Positions 38,663 through 48,121 of a DNA stretch of 64,000 bases are shown here, piece after piece. Source of the stretch: Mesorhizobium loti. GTDB taxonomy: Bacteria; Pseudomonadota; Alphaproteobacteria; Rhizobiales; Rhizobiaceae. A program made the translations under genes and the position numbers. The notes below the pieces were generated by a model that had not been told where the DNA came from, ran no database searches, and saw nothing but the letters and a program-made list of their open reading frames with translations. Each line of letters opens with the position of its first letter. Position 1 is the stretch's first letter. Location: the NCBI RefSeq assembly GCF_002858745.1, contig NZ_PJRO01000004.1, positions 310,001 to 374,000 of the forward strand, written 5' to 3'.

Positions 38663-39103
38663 CTAGGGAATGTTAGGCTCGACCACATTGGCGAGTTGCA
38701 GCAGCGACTCCTGCCAGCCGAGATAGCAGCCGGCTTCCGGGATCAGGTCCGGTATGCCGGCCTGCTCGACCTTGAAGTCGGTGCCGCAGAACACCTCGGT
38801 GAGTTCGACCGTGACCTTGATCTCTCCCGGCAGGTTCGGGTCGTCGAAGCGGTCGGTGTAGACCAGCTTGCGGTTTGGCTCGAGTTCCAGAAACTCGCCG
38901 CCAAAGGAATGCGCGTGGCCGGTCGTGTAGTTCTTGAAAGCCATGCGGAAGGTGCCGCCAACCTTGGCGTCGAAATGCTCGACGCTGCACAGGAAGCCGT
39001 AGGGCGGCAGCCAACGACACAGGGCGTCGGCATCGAGGAAGGCACGATAGACTTTTTCGGGGGGAGCTTTCAGGACACGATGCAAGCGGATGGTGTAGGG
39101 CAC
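38663..39103 (-). CDS. SRPBCC (AHSA1/START-like) family protein
   Basis: 146 residues. The N-terminal TIRLHRVLKAPPEKVYRAFLD and LCRWLPPYGF are the typical opening of AHSA1-like domains, followed by GTFRMAF and the C-terminal amphipathic helix GWQESLLQLANVVEP. The fold binds small hydrophobic ligands; no enzyme activity can be assigned. It interrupts the glycogen genes on the opposite strand and has no evident link to them. Confidence 0.85.
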   Translation of the reverse strand: MPYTIRLHRVLKAPPEKVYRAFLDADALCRWLPPYGFLCSVEHFDAKVGGTFRMAFKNYTTGHAHSFGGEFLELEPNRKLVYTDRFDDPNLPGEIKVTVELTEVFCGTDFKVEQAGIPDLIPEAGCYLGWQESLLQLANVVEPNIP

Positions 39104-39263
39104 GACTTACTCCTCATCAGTTGCCGGTAAGAATTTCGCGTGCAACAGCCAATATCGACTTTCTGAAACAGGCGAATGAAACGCACGGTTTCGCGTTGCG
39201 GCAAGCTTGCTATTGTTGCCTGTCAGCGAGTCGCAGACAACACCGAATTCATCGCAGGAGCGC

Positions 39264-41261
39264 ATGGCCCCCGCCACACTCGGAGCACGACCCGACAAAT
39301 CAGGCACCGAATTCGCGGTCTGGTCGAGCCGGGCCAGCAAGATCGAACTGTGCCTTTTCGACGCCGACGATCGCGAGATCAAGCGCCTGCCGATGGCGCG
39401 TGGAGATGACGGCACTTTCCAGTTGCATGTAAAGGGCATCAGGGCTGGTGCGCGCTATGGCTACCGGGCCGATGGCGATTACGATCCCGCCCGAGGCCTT
39501 TGGTTCGATCCGGACAAATTGTTGGTCGATCCCTATGCCATCGTGATCGATCGCCCCTATGTCTACGATGCGAGGCTTGGCACACGGCGCGGACAAGGCA
39601 GTGATACCGCATTCCTGATGCCGAAGGCGGTCGTTACGGCCTTGCCCAAATCGTCGCCGGCACAGCCGCCGCTGTTCCAGCCGGGTGGGCTGATCTACGA
39701 ACTGTCGGTTCGCGCCTTCTCGATACGCCACTCACAATTGCCGGAGAAAGACCGCGGCACGTTGCGCGCGCTCACACATCCTGCCGTCATCGATCACCTG
39801 AAGAAAATCGGCGTTTCTGCCGTCGAACTGATGCCGGTCACTGCAAAGATCGACGAACGCCATTTGCCGCCGCTTGGACTGACCAATGCCTGGGGTTACA
39901 ACCCCGTCACGTTCATGGCGCTGGACCCGCATTTGGCGCCAGGAGGTATCGCCGATCTGCGCGCGGCCACCAGCGCCTTGCGCGAGGCAGGCATCGGCGT
40001 GATCCTCGACCTTGTCTTCAACCACACCGGCGAGAGTGACGAGTGCGGGCCTACGCTGTCATTGCGTGGCCTGGACAACCTTGCCTACTATCGTCATGAG
40101 GCCGACGGTCGGCTGGTCAACGACACCGGCACGGGCAACACAGTTGCTTGCGATCATCCGGCCGTACGCGATCTGGTGTTGGCGAGCTTGCGTCATTTCG
40201 TGCGTCATGGCGGTGTCGACGGTTTCCGTTTCGACCTTGCTCCCGTACTGGGACGCGACGACAACGGCTTCGCGCCGAATGCGCAGCTGCTCGCGGCCAT
40301 GCGTACCGATCCGTTTCTTTCAGGCCGTATCCTGATTTCCGAACCGTGGGACGTCGGTCCGGGCGGCTACCAACTCGGCCGGTTTGGCCCTCCCTTTCTC
40401 GAATGGAACGACAGGTATCGCGACGATATCCGCCGTTTCTGGCGCGGCGATGCCGGTTTGGTCGGGCGGCTGGCGACGCGATTGGCAGGGTCGTCGGATG
40501 TTTTCGCCGGCGAAACACAAAGCCGCAGCGTGAATTTCATCGCTGCCCATGACGGCATGACGCTCGCCGATCTCGTGCGCTACGAAAAAAAGCACAACCA
40601 GGCCAATGGCGAAGCCAACCGTGACGGCCACGACGAGAACCTGTCCTGGAACTTCGGCGTCGAGGGAGAGAGCGCAGAACCTCGTATCGCTGCTCGACGC
40701 GCCGGCGACCAGCGAGCGCTGCTCGCGACACTGTTCGCCTCGCGTGGCACCATCATGCTGACCGCAGGCGACGAGTTCGGCCGCAGCCAGCGCGGGAACA
40801 ACAACGCCTATGCGCAGGACAATGATCTCACCTGGCTGGACTGGGCTACGCGCGACCGCGCACTGGAAGATCATGTTGCCGCGCTGTCGGCCTTGCGCCG
40901 AAGACTGCCGGCGCTGCGCGACACAGCGTTCTTGACCGGAAAACGGTCTGATGGCGACGGTTTGCCCGATGTTGTCTGGATGACGGAAACAGGCCTGCCG
41001 ATGGATGAAGCGGCCTGGAATGATCCTGGCCGGCACCGCCTGGCGATGGTGCTGGGCAGCGCGGGCGAAGGCCGGCTCGCCGTTCTGGTCAATGGCGACC
41101 GGCGATCCTCGACCTTCGTGCTGCCGCTGCGCGACGGTTATCGCTGGTTCGATGCGCTTGATTCCAAAGCATCAGCCGAGGCTTGGCGACTGATCGAGGG
41201 CAGGGCGGTCTGCTTCATGATCGAGCGTGCGTGGGGCGAGGACGGTGGAGAGCCGAGATGA
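39264..41261 (+). CDS. glgX: Glycogen debranching enzyme
   Basis: 665 residues, GH13_11. It hydrolyses alpha-1,6 branches in limit dextrin produced by GlgP. CBM48-like N-terminus (TEFAVWSSRASKIELCLFD), then barrel motifs DLVFNHTGES, GVDGFRFDLAPVLG (nucleophile Asp), ILISEPWDVGPGGY (acid Glu) and FIAAHDGMTLADLV (Asp). The ATG at 39264 has GCAGGAG upstream; the 19-residue upstream reading is rejected. The stop overlaps the next GH13 gene as ATGA. Confidence 0.95.
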   Translation: MAPATLGARPDKSGTEFAVWSSRASKIELCLFDADDREIKRLPMARGDDGTFQLHVKGIRAGARYGYRADGDYDPARGLWFDPDKLLVDPYAIVIDRPYVYDARLGTRRGQGSDTAFLMPKAVVTALPKSSPAQPPLFQPGGLIYELSVRAFSIRHSQLPEKDRGTLRALTHPAVIDHLKKIGVSAVELMPVTAKIDERHLPPLGLTNAWGYNPVTFMALDPHLAPGGIADLRAATSALREAGIGVILDLVFNHTGESDECGPTLSLRGLDNLAYYRHEADGRLVNDTGTGNTVACDHPAVRDLVLASLRHFVRHGGVDGFRFDLAPVLGRDDNGFAPNAQLLAAMRTDPFLSGRILISEPWDVGPGGYQLGRFGPPFLEWNDRYRDDIRRFWRGDAGLVGRLATRLAGSSDVFAGETQSRSVNFIAAHDGMTLADLVRYEKKHNQANGEANRDGHDENLSWNFGVEGESAEPRIAARRAGDQRALLATLFASRGTIMLTAGDEFGRSQRGNNNAYAQDNDLTWLDWATRDRALEDHVAALSALRRRLPALRDTAFLTGKRSDGDGLPDVVWMTETGLPMDEAAWNDPGRHRLAMVLGSAGEGRLAVLVNGDRRSSTFVLPLRDGYRWFDALDSKASAEAWRLIEGRAVCFMIERAWGEDGGEPR

Positions 41262-42880
41262 CCAGTTCCGGAAACGAATGGTGGCGCGGCTGCGTCATCT
41301 ACCAGATTTATCCGCGCTCATTTCAGGATACGACCGGTGATGGCAGCGGCGATCTCAAGGGCGTCACCGCGCGGCTTGCCCATGCAGCATCGCTCGGCGT
41401 CGACGCTGTCTGGCTCTCGCCATTCTTCAAGTCACCGATGGCCGATATGGGTTACGATGTGTCCGACTACCGGGCCGTTGACCCCATCTTCGGTTCGCTG
41501 GAGGATTTCGACGCGTTGTTGGCGGAGGCGCACCGGCAGGGGCTGAAGGTCATCATCGACCAGGTGCTGTCGCACACGTCCGAGCGGCATGACTGGTTTC
41601 AGGAAAGCCGTTCCAGCCGCGATAACGAAAAGGCGGATTGGTACGTCTGGGCCGAAGCAAAGCCGGACGGCTCGCCGCCCAACAACTGGCTCTCGGTATT
41701 CGGTGGCCCCGCATGGGAGTGGGATGCAACGCGGCGGCAATACTACATGCACAATTTCCTCGCCGCGCAACCTGATCTCAATTTCCATAACCCCGCGGTG
41801 CAGGATGCGCTTCTGGACAGCGTTCGGTTCTGGCTGGAGCGCGGAGTCGACGGCTTTCGCCTCGATACGGTGAACTATTACGTCCACGACCGCTGGTTGC
41901 GCTCCAATCCGCCTTTGACGGCAAGCCTTGCCGGCACATTGACCGAAACCAATCCCTATCTTTTCCAGGAGCACCTTTTCGACAAGACGCGGCCGGAAAA
42001 TCTTGAGTTCCTCAGGCGTTTCCGTACGTTGATCAATGAGTATGGCAACCGCGCCGTGGTCGGTGAAGTCGGCGATGAGGGCCGCTCGCTGCAGACCATG
42101 GCTGCCTACACGTCGGGCAATGACCGCCTCAACATGTGCTACACCTTTGACCTGCTGGGGCAGGCGTTTTCAGCCGCGCATGTCCGCGGCTGTGTCGAGG
42201 CGTTTGGAGCCGCCGCACCTGAGGGTTGGGCCTGCTGGGCCTTTTCCAACCATGACGTCGTGCGGCACGTCAGCCGCTGGACGCCGCCCGGGGGAGACAC
42301 CGAAGCGGTGGCAAAATTCGCCATCCGCTTGCTCGCCTGCCTGCGTGGGTCGATCTGCCTCTACCAGGGCGAAGAGCTTGGGCTGAGCGAGGCTGAACTC
42401 GCCTTCGACGATCTGCGCGATCCCTACGGCATCCGTTTCTGGCCGGGCTTCAAGGGGCGTGATGGCTGCCGTACGCCGATGCCTTGGGAGGCCGGTTCAG
42501 AGAATGCCGGCTTCTCGACGGTAAAACCATGGCTCCCGGTGCCGGAGGAGCATCGCGCTCGTGCCGTTGATGTCCAGAGCGGCAGCGAGGATAGTGTGCT
42601 TGACGTTTATCGCGCTGTATTGGCTTGGCGCCGGCAGCATCCGGTGCTTGCGACAGGCTCGATCCGTTTCGTGGATGCGGAAGGCGATGTGCTGGCATTT
42701 CTGCGCGAGAGGGAGGGCGAGCAGCTGTTGTGCGTTTTCAATTTTGCCTACGAAGATGCCGTCTGGTCGCTGCCGGGCGAAATCGCTGAAGTTTTTGACT
42801 TTACCGGCGCACCGCCCTCAAGGGGAGAGGGAATACTATCGCTGCCGCGGCTTGGGGTATTTCTGGCTAGGTTGGCGTGA
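41258..42880 (+). CDS. GH13 alpha-glucosidase (oligo-1,6-/alpha-1,4-glucosidase type)
   Basis: 540 residues. Barrel motifs are YQIYPRSFQDTTGDGSGDL, IDQVLSHTSERHDWF, GVDGFRLDTVNYYVHD (nucleophile Asp), AVVGEVGDEGRS (acid Glu) and FSNHDVVRHVSRW (Asp). The family includes AglA-type alpha-glucosidases of rhizobia. Being translationally coupled to glgX (4-bp overlap), it probably finishes the breakdown of maltodextrins released by debranching. Trehalose or sucrose cannot be excluded as substrate. No signal peptide, so it acts in the cytoplasm. Confidence 0.9.
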   Translation: MTSSGNEWWRGCVIYQIYPRSFQDTTGDGSGDLKGVTARLAHAASLGVDAVWLSPFFKSPMADMGYDVSDYRAVDPIFGSLEDFDALLAEAHRQGLKVIIDQVLSHTSERHDWFQESRSSRDNEKADWYVWAEAKPDGSPPNNWLSVFGGPAWEWDATRRQYYMHNFLAAQPDLNFHNPAVQDALLDSVRFWLERGVDGFRLDTVNYYVHDRWLRSNPPLTASLAGTLTETNPYLFQEHLFDKTRPENLEFLRRFRTLINEYGNRAVVGEVGDEGRSLQTMAAYTSGNDRLNMCYTFDLLGQAFSAAHVRGCVEAFGAAAPEGWACWAFSNHDVVRHVSRWTPPGGDTEAVAKFAIRLLACLRGSICLYQGEELGLSEAELAFDDLRDPYGIRFWPGFKGRDGCRTPMPWEAGSENAGFSTVKPWLPVPEEHRARAVDVQSGSEDSVLDVYRAVLAWRRQHPVLATGSIRFVDAEGDVLAFLREREGEQLLCVFNFAYEDAVWSLPGEIAEVFDFTGAPPSRGEGILSLPRLGVFLARLA

Positions 42881-42936
42881 AATCGCTTGGCGGCGGGAAA
42901 GCAATCCCGCCTCTGGCTCGCAGGTTCACCGTGTCC

Positions 42937-44697
42937 CTACTGCACGAGAACCGATCGACCGCATGTCGCACCAGTGACGCGTACATCGGCTTCGCCAAGT
43001 GTGATCCCGAGAGAAGAGAGCAGGTTGAACAATATGGCATCCAGTTGCGATGTAACGCTGGTGAGCAAAGGGACAACTGCCGTCTTAAGGGGATCAAAAA
43101 CGAGATCCAGGAGGCCAATGGGAGACCCCAGCAGATAGGGTTTCAACTCAAGCCCGGTCAGAAGCGAGGAGGTCAAGGACGTCGCGAAGTCTTTGGTCGA
43201 TGTTTTCTTTATCCGTTTGGCAGTGATGTCCGCATCGTCAAAAACAAGCGTCGTCGTCGTCTGGTTCCCGCTGTAGAAATAGGCCTTGGCCCTTAGCTCC
43301 AATAGATCGAGTTTGATCAACCCAAGTATGTTGATGTTGGCTGTAACGATGCTGGCATCGCCGAAGGTTTGTGGCTTGGTAAAATCGGCGAAGTCCGAAC
43401 TGCTGTTTTTTGCAAGATATGCCTCAACGATGCCGGGGCGGGCTGCGATCGTTACCTTTCGGCTTTCAGGGCGGCCGGTTGAGCAGGTAATGTCCATGAG
43501 CTCAGCCTCGGCATAGGCAACCTCGACATTGAGCGGGATCGAGACGCTGACGATTTTGATTCCCGAAGACACATTGCTAGAACCAACCGTGACCTCCAGT
43601 TTCAAGCGCGTCTGCGCGGTGCGGACTTTCGCCCCTTTTTCGCCGACCGTCAGCCAAGGTGTCGACTGGGGCGGTTCGCCGACGGCGAGTTTCGCGACGA
43701 CCTCAAGCAAGCCCGGTACTGTGATGCCGGTGTTCAGGTCGATCTGTTTGGCGCCGCCGGCAAGGTTGGCTGCTGCCTTGACCATGGAAAGCGCGTCGGC
43801 ATCGACCGTCAACCCAGCTGGTCGCTGGCCAAGGCCCAGTCGACCGACATTGCCAAGGTCGATGAGATGATCCAGTGGAATCTTGATGGCATTGGTGGCG
43901 CCAGCCGCCATTGTCTGCAGTGCCAGTTTGCTGCGCGAATCGAGTCCCGGAATATTGGCCATCGCGCCGATGATCTGCGTCAGTGTTGCCTTGGAGGCCA
44001 GTACGTTGGAATAGCTGACACCAGTCAGGTTGAGTTTGATGGCCAGTTGATCGAGGAAGGACAGAACATTGATATCGGCACCGATCAGAGCATTGTAATC
44101 CATCGCGTTGAGCGCGATGTTGGTGCCCAGCAATCCGCCGAGAATGCTGTTCAGGAGCGGGCTGCTCGAGGTGTCGACCGCAGCGAGCCGCGAGCCGATC
44201 GAGAATGTCGCTTGTGGCGTGGTCGAAGCGATGGCGTTGGTGCCAATCATCGGCGGGCTCATGAACGCCCCGCCGAAATACATGACGCCGATCTTCTTCA
44301 ACGAAACCGAAACCGCGTTGTAGGGTGTCTTGCCGGCCTCAAAGCGCTGGCCTACGGCTGAACTCGGCGTATAGCGACCACGCACGACACTCACCACCGG
44401 TTTGCCAGGCGTCGGTGTTCCGGCGCCGACAGTGGCACCGGTCAGCCCATTGTCGCTGAACGCCGCCAGCACGGCCTGTTCGGCATTGATGATGTTCGAG
44501 CCGGCGGCGATCGCTGCGAGGTCGGTAACCGACTGTGCCGCGCGACGTTCGGTATAAAGCGAGCCTTCATCAACCGCGACGGCCATGAGTGCCAGGGCGA
44601 TGGGCATGGACAATGCCGCCATGATGGCAAAGTTCGCGCTGCGGTCCGGCAGGAAACGTCGGCGCGCAACATTCAGGCTGGCAAGGATACGCATCAT
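42937..44697 (-). CDS. TadG-like pilus assembly/secreted protein
   Basis: 586 residues. The N-terminal DRSANFAIMAALSMPIALALM followed by VAVDEGSLYTERRAAQSVTDLAAIAAG is the Flp-pilus TadG/TadE-type membrane anchor with the conserved Asp-rich start of the extracytoplasmic part. The rest is a long, low-Cys extracytoplasmic region without a von Willebrand domain. It ends in ADVRVTGATCG. The role is presumed to be in Flp/Tad pilus assembly or in the cell envelope. It overlaps the upstream TadE-like gene by 4 bp. No cpa/tad secretion ATPase or pilin is in the window. Confidence 0.8.
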   Translation of the reverse strand: MMRILASLNVARRRFLPDRSANFAIMAALSMPIALALMAVAVDEGSLYTERRAAQSVTDLAAIAAGSNIINAEQAVLAAFSDNGLTGATVGAGTPTPGKPVVSVVRGRYTPSSAVGQRFEAGKTPYNAVSVSLKKIGVMYFGGAFMSPPMIGTNAIASTTPQATFSIGSRLAAVDTSSSPLLNSILGGLLGTNIALNAMDYNALIGADINVLSFLDQLAIKLNLTGVSYSNVLASKATLTQIIGAMANIPGLDSRSKLALQTMAAGATNAIKIPLDHLIDLGNVGRLGLGQRPAGLTVDADALSMVKAAANLAGGAKQIDLNTGITVPGLLEVVAKLAVGEPPQSTPWLTVGEKGAKVRTAQTRLKLEVTVGSSNVSSGIKIVSVSIPLNVEVAYAEAELMDITCSTGRPESRKVTIAARPGIVEAYLAKNSSSDFADFTKPQTFGDASIVTANINILGLIKLDLLELRAKAYFYSGNQTTTTLVFDDADITAKRIKKTSTKDFATSLTSSLLTGLELKPYLLGSPIGLLDLVFDPLKTAVVPLLTSVTSQLDAILFNLLSSLGITLGEADVRVTGATCGRSVLVQ

Positions 44698-45155
44698 ATG
44701 CCCCCGACACGGATCGTGGATTGGCGCGCGATATTGGTACCTGGCAGCGGTAGGCCGGACAGGAGATTCCAGATCGGCAGGTTACGCGCGTCGTAGGTGA
44801 CGGAGACCACGAACTGGCTGCCGTCGGCCGTGCTGTCTTTGGCGATCACCGTCAGTTTGGTGGCATCGACAAACGGATAGCCGGCCGCGTTATTGGCCAG
44901 GAATGTGGTAACGAGCGACTGACGCTCGGTCTGGTTCAGTCCGGCGACCGCAGTGCGGGCCGCATCCGCAGCGATCTGTTGAACGGAATGGCTTGCACCA
45001 AAATAAATACCGTATGCAACCATTCCGAGTAGAAAGAGAATGAACAGCGGCGCAAGCAAAGCAAATTCTATCGCCGAAGTTCCATCGTCGTTATCTTTCC
45101 ATCTCGAAATTTTCGAGCGGAGAGGGAAAGTTGAGCCTCCTTGTATACTATGCAT
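44694..45155 (-). CDS. TadE-like pseudopilin-type membrane protein
   Basis: 153 residues. A basic head is followed by DDGTSAIEFALLAPLFILFL, the TadE N-terminal signature (processing-site-like Gly, then A-x-E-F-A-L-L-x-P), and a single membrane helix. The remainder is a small extracytoplasmic domain. TadE proteins are prepilin-peptidase substrates that help assemble Flp pili. It is the first gene of a two-gene operon with the TadG-like protein. Confidence 0.85.
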   Translation of the reverse strand: MHSIQGGSTFPLRSKISRWKDNDDGTSAIEFALLAPLFILFLLGMVAYGIYFGASHSVQQIAADAARTAVAGLNQTERQSLVTTFLANNAAGYPFVDATKLTVIAKDSTADGSQFVVSVTYDARNLPIWNLLSGLPLPGTNIARQSTIRVGGI

Positions 45156-45535
45156 GCTTTCTCCCGCCTAAAAAAGAAAAGCCTACAAAAGTACATTCGA
45201 AAGTAACCGGTGGTTGCTTAATGCCGCATTAATATTTTGGGCGAGTGTCAAACGAGTCGGGTTTTTCCCGCGTTAAGCCGAATAATGGTTAGTTATGGGT
45301 TACGCATTTGATTTTATTAATCTTTCGAAACATCTGCACAATTATCCCCGAAAGATGACGCTGGGGAAGGTTGAAGGTGTGTTGAAATAAAAATTCGCGG
45401 CGTTAGTGTCTGCCCATCTGCTGCGGAGAGGGAACCGCGGCTCGCCCCAGGAGAGGCCGGTGAACGGCCTGCGGGCGTCAACGTCCCGCGAGCCCCGACA
45501 GAGCCGGCTCGCAAGAGAAAGGGAGAATTGATTCC
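45156..45535. other. 380-bp divergent spacer between TadE-like gene and oppA
   Basis: The left two thirds are AT-rich and should hold both promoters. The right part, from 45421, is GC-rich and forms the structured oppA leader described separately. I see no coding frame of interest. Confidence 0.5.
45423..45525 (+). promoter_or_regulatory. Structured oppA leader with mutually exclusive helices
   Basis: GCGAGCC at 45488-45494 can pair with GGCTCGC at 45439-45445 or with an identical GGCTCGC at 45506-45512, just before the GGGAG ribosome site at 45521-45525. The upstream pairing would close a junction containing AGGCCG/CGGCCT (45454-45459 with 45465-45470) and GCGGG/CCCGC (45471-45475 with 45485-45489, which overlaps the closing stem by two bases). 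A further stem GCGG/CCGC lies at 45423-45438. This is the layout of a translational switch, but I recognise no known riboswitch family. Confidence 0.4.
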
Positions 45536-47131
45536 ATGCTGAAAACCTTACTGAAGGCGACCGTGTTCGCCTCTACGCTCGCTTTGGCGAGTGGCGCCTT
45601 CCATTCGGCGGCTTTCGCCGAAATGGTCTATAATCGTGGCAGCGCCGCCGAGCCGGAAACCGTTGACCCGCACAAGACCTCGACTGTCTATGAAGCGCAT
45701 GTCCTGCGCGATTTGTTCGAAGGCTTGGTTATGCAGGATGCGAAGGCCGACCTCATTCCGGGCGCGGCTGAAAGCTGGACGATCTCTGACGACGGCAAGA
45801 CCTACACTTTCAAGCTGCGCAAGGATGCCGCCTGGTCGGACGGCAGCCCGTTGACGGCTGAGGATTTTGTCTATTCGTTCCGACGTCTTGAGGATCCTGC
45901 GACTGGTGCCGAATACGCCTCGATGCTCTATCCCATCGTGAAGGCGGAAGACGTCAACAAGGGTAAAGCCAAGCCCGAAGAGATCGGCGTCAAGGCGGTC
46001 GATCCGCAGACCCTTGAGGTCAAGCTCAATGCGCCGACGCCATATTTCCTGGAAATGTTGACCCACCAGGCCGCCTATCCTGTCAACAAGGCTTCGATCG
46101 AGAAGCTCGGCGCCGAATGGATCAAGCCAGGCAAGCTGATATCGAACGGCGCCTACACGCTGGCGGAGTGGGTGCCCAACGACCACCTCAAGATGGTCAA
46201 GAACCCGAAATTCCATGATGCCGCGAACGTCAAGGTTGACGTTGTCAATTTCATCCCGACCGAGGACCGTTCCTCGGCCATGAAGCGTTTCGAAGCTGGC
46301 GAGATGGACAGCTACGACGATCTGCCCACTGAGCAGCTACCTGATCTCCAGAAGAAGTTCGGCGACCAGATCCGCGTGGCGCCTTATCTCGGTACCTATT
46401 ACTACGCGATCAAGACCGACAAGAAGCCTTGGGACAATGTCGAGCTGCGCAACGCCATTTCCGAGGCCATCGATCGCGACTTCCTGGCCGAGAAGGTCTG
46501 GAACAATTCGATGTTCCCAGGTTATTCGATGGTACCTCCCGGTATCAAAGGCTACACGCCGGCCATGGCCAAGTTCGCGGAGAAGTCGCAGATTGACCGT
46601 GAAGACGAAGCCAAGAAGGTCCTCGAGAAGCTCGGCTACGGCCCGAGCAACCCGTTGAAGATGGAGATCCGCTACAATACCTCGGAGAACCACAAGAACA
46701 CCGCCGTCGCCATCCAGGAGCAGCTGAAGCCGCTGGGCATCGAAGTGACGCTGCTCAACACAGACACCAAGACCCACTACGGTTTCCTTGAGCAGAAGGG
46801 TAGTTACGACGTTGCCCGCGCCGCCTGGATCGCCGATTATCAGGATCCGGAAACTTTCCTTGGCATCACCCGCAAGGACAGCGGCAACAACTATTCGAGC
46901 TACAACAGCCCGAAATTCGAAGAGGCGATGAACAAGGCTGCCGCTGCAGGTGGCAATCCCGAAGAGCGTATGAAGCTCCTGACCGAAGCCGAACGCGTCA
47001 TGATCGATGAGGTCGGCAACATTCCTCTCCTCTACTACAGCTACCACAACATCGTCTCGCCGAAGCTGCATGGCTTCGAAGACAACGTGATGGACGTGCA
47101 TCCTTCGCGCTTCATCAGCAAAGACCAATAA
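45536..47131 (+). CDS. oppA: Oligopeptide ABC transporter substrate-binding protein
   Basis: 531 residues of the SBP_bac_5 family with a signal peptide (cleavage expected after AAFA, before EMVYNRGS). Family blocks include PETVDPHKTSTVYEAHVL, DLFEGLVMQDAKADLIPGAA, DGKTYTFKLRKDAAWSDG, YAIKTDKKPWDNVELRNA and YNSPKFEEAMNKA. It binds peptides in the periplasm and hands them to OppBC. ATG 45536 has GGGAGA at 45521-45526. It is 66 bp from oppB, allowing higher expression of the binding protein. Confidence 0.93.
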   Translation: MLKTLLKATVFASTLALASGAFHSAAFAEMVYNRGSAAEPETVDPHKTSTVYEAHVLRDLFEGLVMQDAKADLIPGAAESWTISDDGKTYTFKLRKDAAWSDGSPLTAEDFVYSFRRLEDPATGAEYASMLYPIVKAEDVNKGKAKPEEIGVKAVDPQTLEVKLNAPTPYFLEMLTHQAAYPVNKASIEKLGAEWIKPGKLISNGAYTLAEWVPNDHLKMVKNPKFHDAANVKVDVVNFIPTEDRSSAMKRFEAGEMDSYDDLPTEQLPDLQKKFGDQIRVAPYLGTYYYAIKTDKKPWDNVELRNAISEAIDRDFLAEKVWNNSMFPGYSMVPPGIKGYTPAMAKFAEKSQIDREDEAKKVLEKLGYGPSNPLKMEIRYNTSENHKNTAVAIQEQLKPLGIEVTLLNTDTKTHYGFLEQKGSYDVARAAWIADYQDPETFLGITRKDSGNNYSSYNSPKFEEAMNKAAAAGGNPEERMKLLTEAERVMIDEVGNIPLLYYSYHNIVSPKLHGFEDNVMDVHPSRFISKDQ

Positions 47132-47197
47132 TCTGAGTGGACCGCCGTCTCCGACAGGAGGCGGCGGTTTTCCCCTCACTGATGAGGTCTGGCGACA

Positions 47198-48121
47198 ATG
47201 TTGATTTACGTATTCCGGCGGCTCCTGACCGCCATCCCAACGCTATTCGTGATCGTTACGCTGGCGTTCTTCCTGATCCGGGTTGCGCCTGGCGGACCCT
47301 TTAACCAGGAGCGTGGGTTAAGCCCCGAGATCAAGGCCAATCTAGAAGCCCAGTTTGGTCTCAATGATCCGCTCTGGAAACAATATCTGAATTATCTCAA
47401 CAACTTGCTGCATGGTAGTTTCGGGCCGAGTTACAATCTGCCCGACTTCACCGTGGGCGAGCTGTTCTGGAAAGGCCTGCCGATTTCGATTCAACTCGGC
47501 GCTTCGGCGCTGATCCTGGCACTGATCCTGGGGTCCATCCTCGGCGTTACCGCCGCGCTGAATCAAAACAAGGGCGGCGACTATGCGGTGATCGCAGTCG
47601 CAACCGCCGGCTCCACCATCCCGACCTTCGTCATCGCGCCATTGATCCAGCTTGTCTTCGGATTGAGCTGGAAACTGCTGCCGATCGGTGGCTGGGGGGA
47701 CGGCGCGCTGCTCAACAAGATTGGCCCGGTGCTGACGCTTGCGTTGCCGCAGATCGCTATCGTGGCACGCCTGATGCGCGGTTCAATGATCGAATCGTTG
47801 CGATCGCATCACATTCGAACAGCGCGTGCGCTCGGCCTTTCCGACTGGTCGGTGGTGGTCAAGCACGCCTTGCGCGGCGCACTCCTGCCGATTGTCTCCT
47901 ATGCCGGTCCCGCCGCGGCGGCGTTGCTCACCGGCTCCATCGTCGTCGAGACCATCTTCTCGATCCCCGGTGTCGGTCGTTACTTCGTGGATGCGGCGCT
48001 GAACCGCGACTATACGCTGGTGATGGGCACGGTGGTGGTGATCGCCATCTTCACCATCATTTTCAACCTGATCGTCGATGTCCTCTACGCCGTGGTCGAT
48101 CCGAGGGTGCGCTATGACTGA
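47198..48121 (+). CDS. oppB: Oligopeptide ABC transporter permease OppB
   Basis: 307 residues with six membrane segments. The N-terminus LIYVFRRLLTAIPTLFVIVT and FFLIRVAPGGPF are the OppB signature, and the EAA loop reads RTARALGLSDWSVVVKHALRGALLP. It ends in YAVVDPRVRYD, the family C-terminus. It forms the transmembrane channel with OppC. The stop lies inside oppC (8-bp overlap). Confidence 0.94.
   Translation: MLIYVFRRLLTAIPTLFVIVTLAFFLIRVAPGGPFNQERGLSPEIKANLEAQFGLNDPLWKQYLNYLNNLLHGSFGPSYNLPDFTVGELFWKGLPISIQLGASALILALILGSILGVTAALNQNKGGDYAVIAVATAGSTIPTFVIAPLIQLVFGLSWKLLPIGGWGDGALLNKIGPVLTLALPQIAIVARLMRGSMIESLRSHHIRTARALGLSDWSVVVKHALRGALLPIVSYAGPAAAALLTGSIVVETIFSIPGVGRYFVDAALNRDYTLVMGTVVVIAIFTIIFNLIVDVLYAVVDPRVRYD

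Noticed and set aside
45423..45525. Glycine or other known riboswitch upstream of oppA
   Set aside because: GGAGAG and GACAGAG occur, but the conserved glycine-aptamer core was not found; kept only as an unclassified structured leader.
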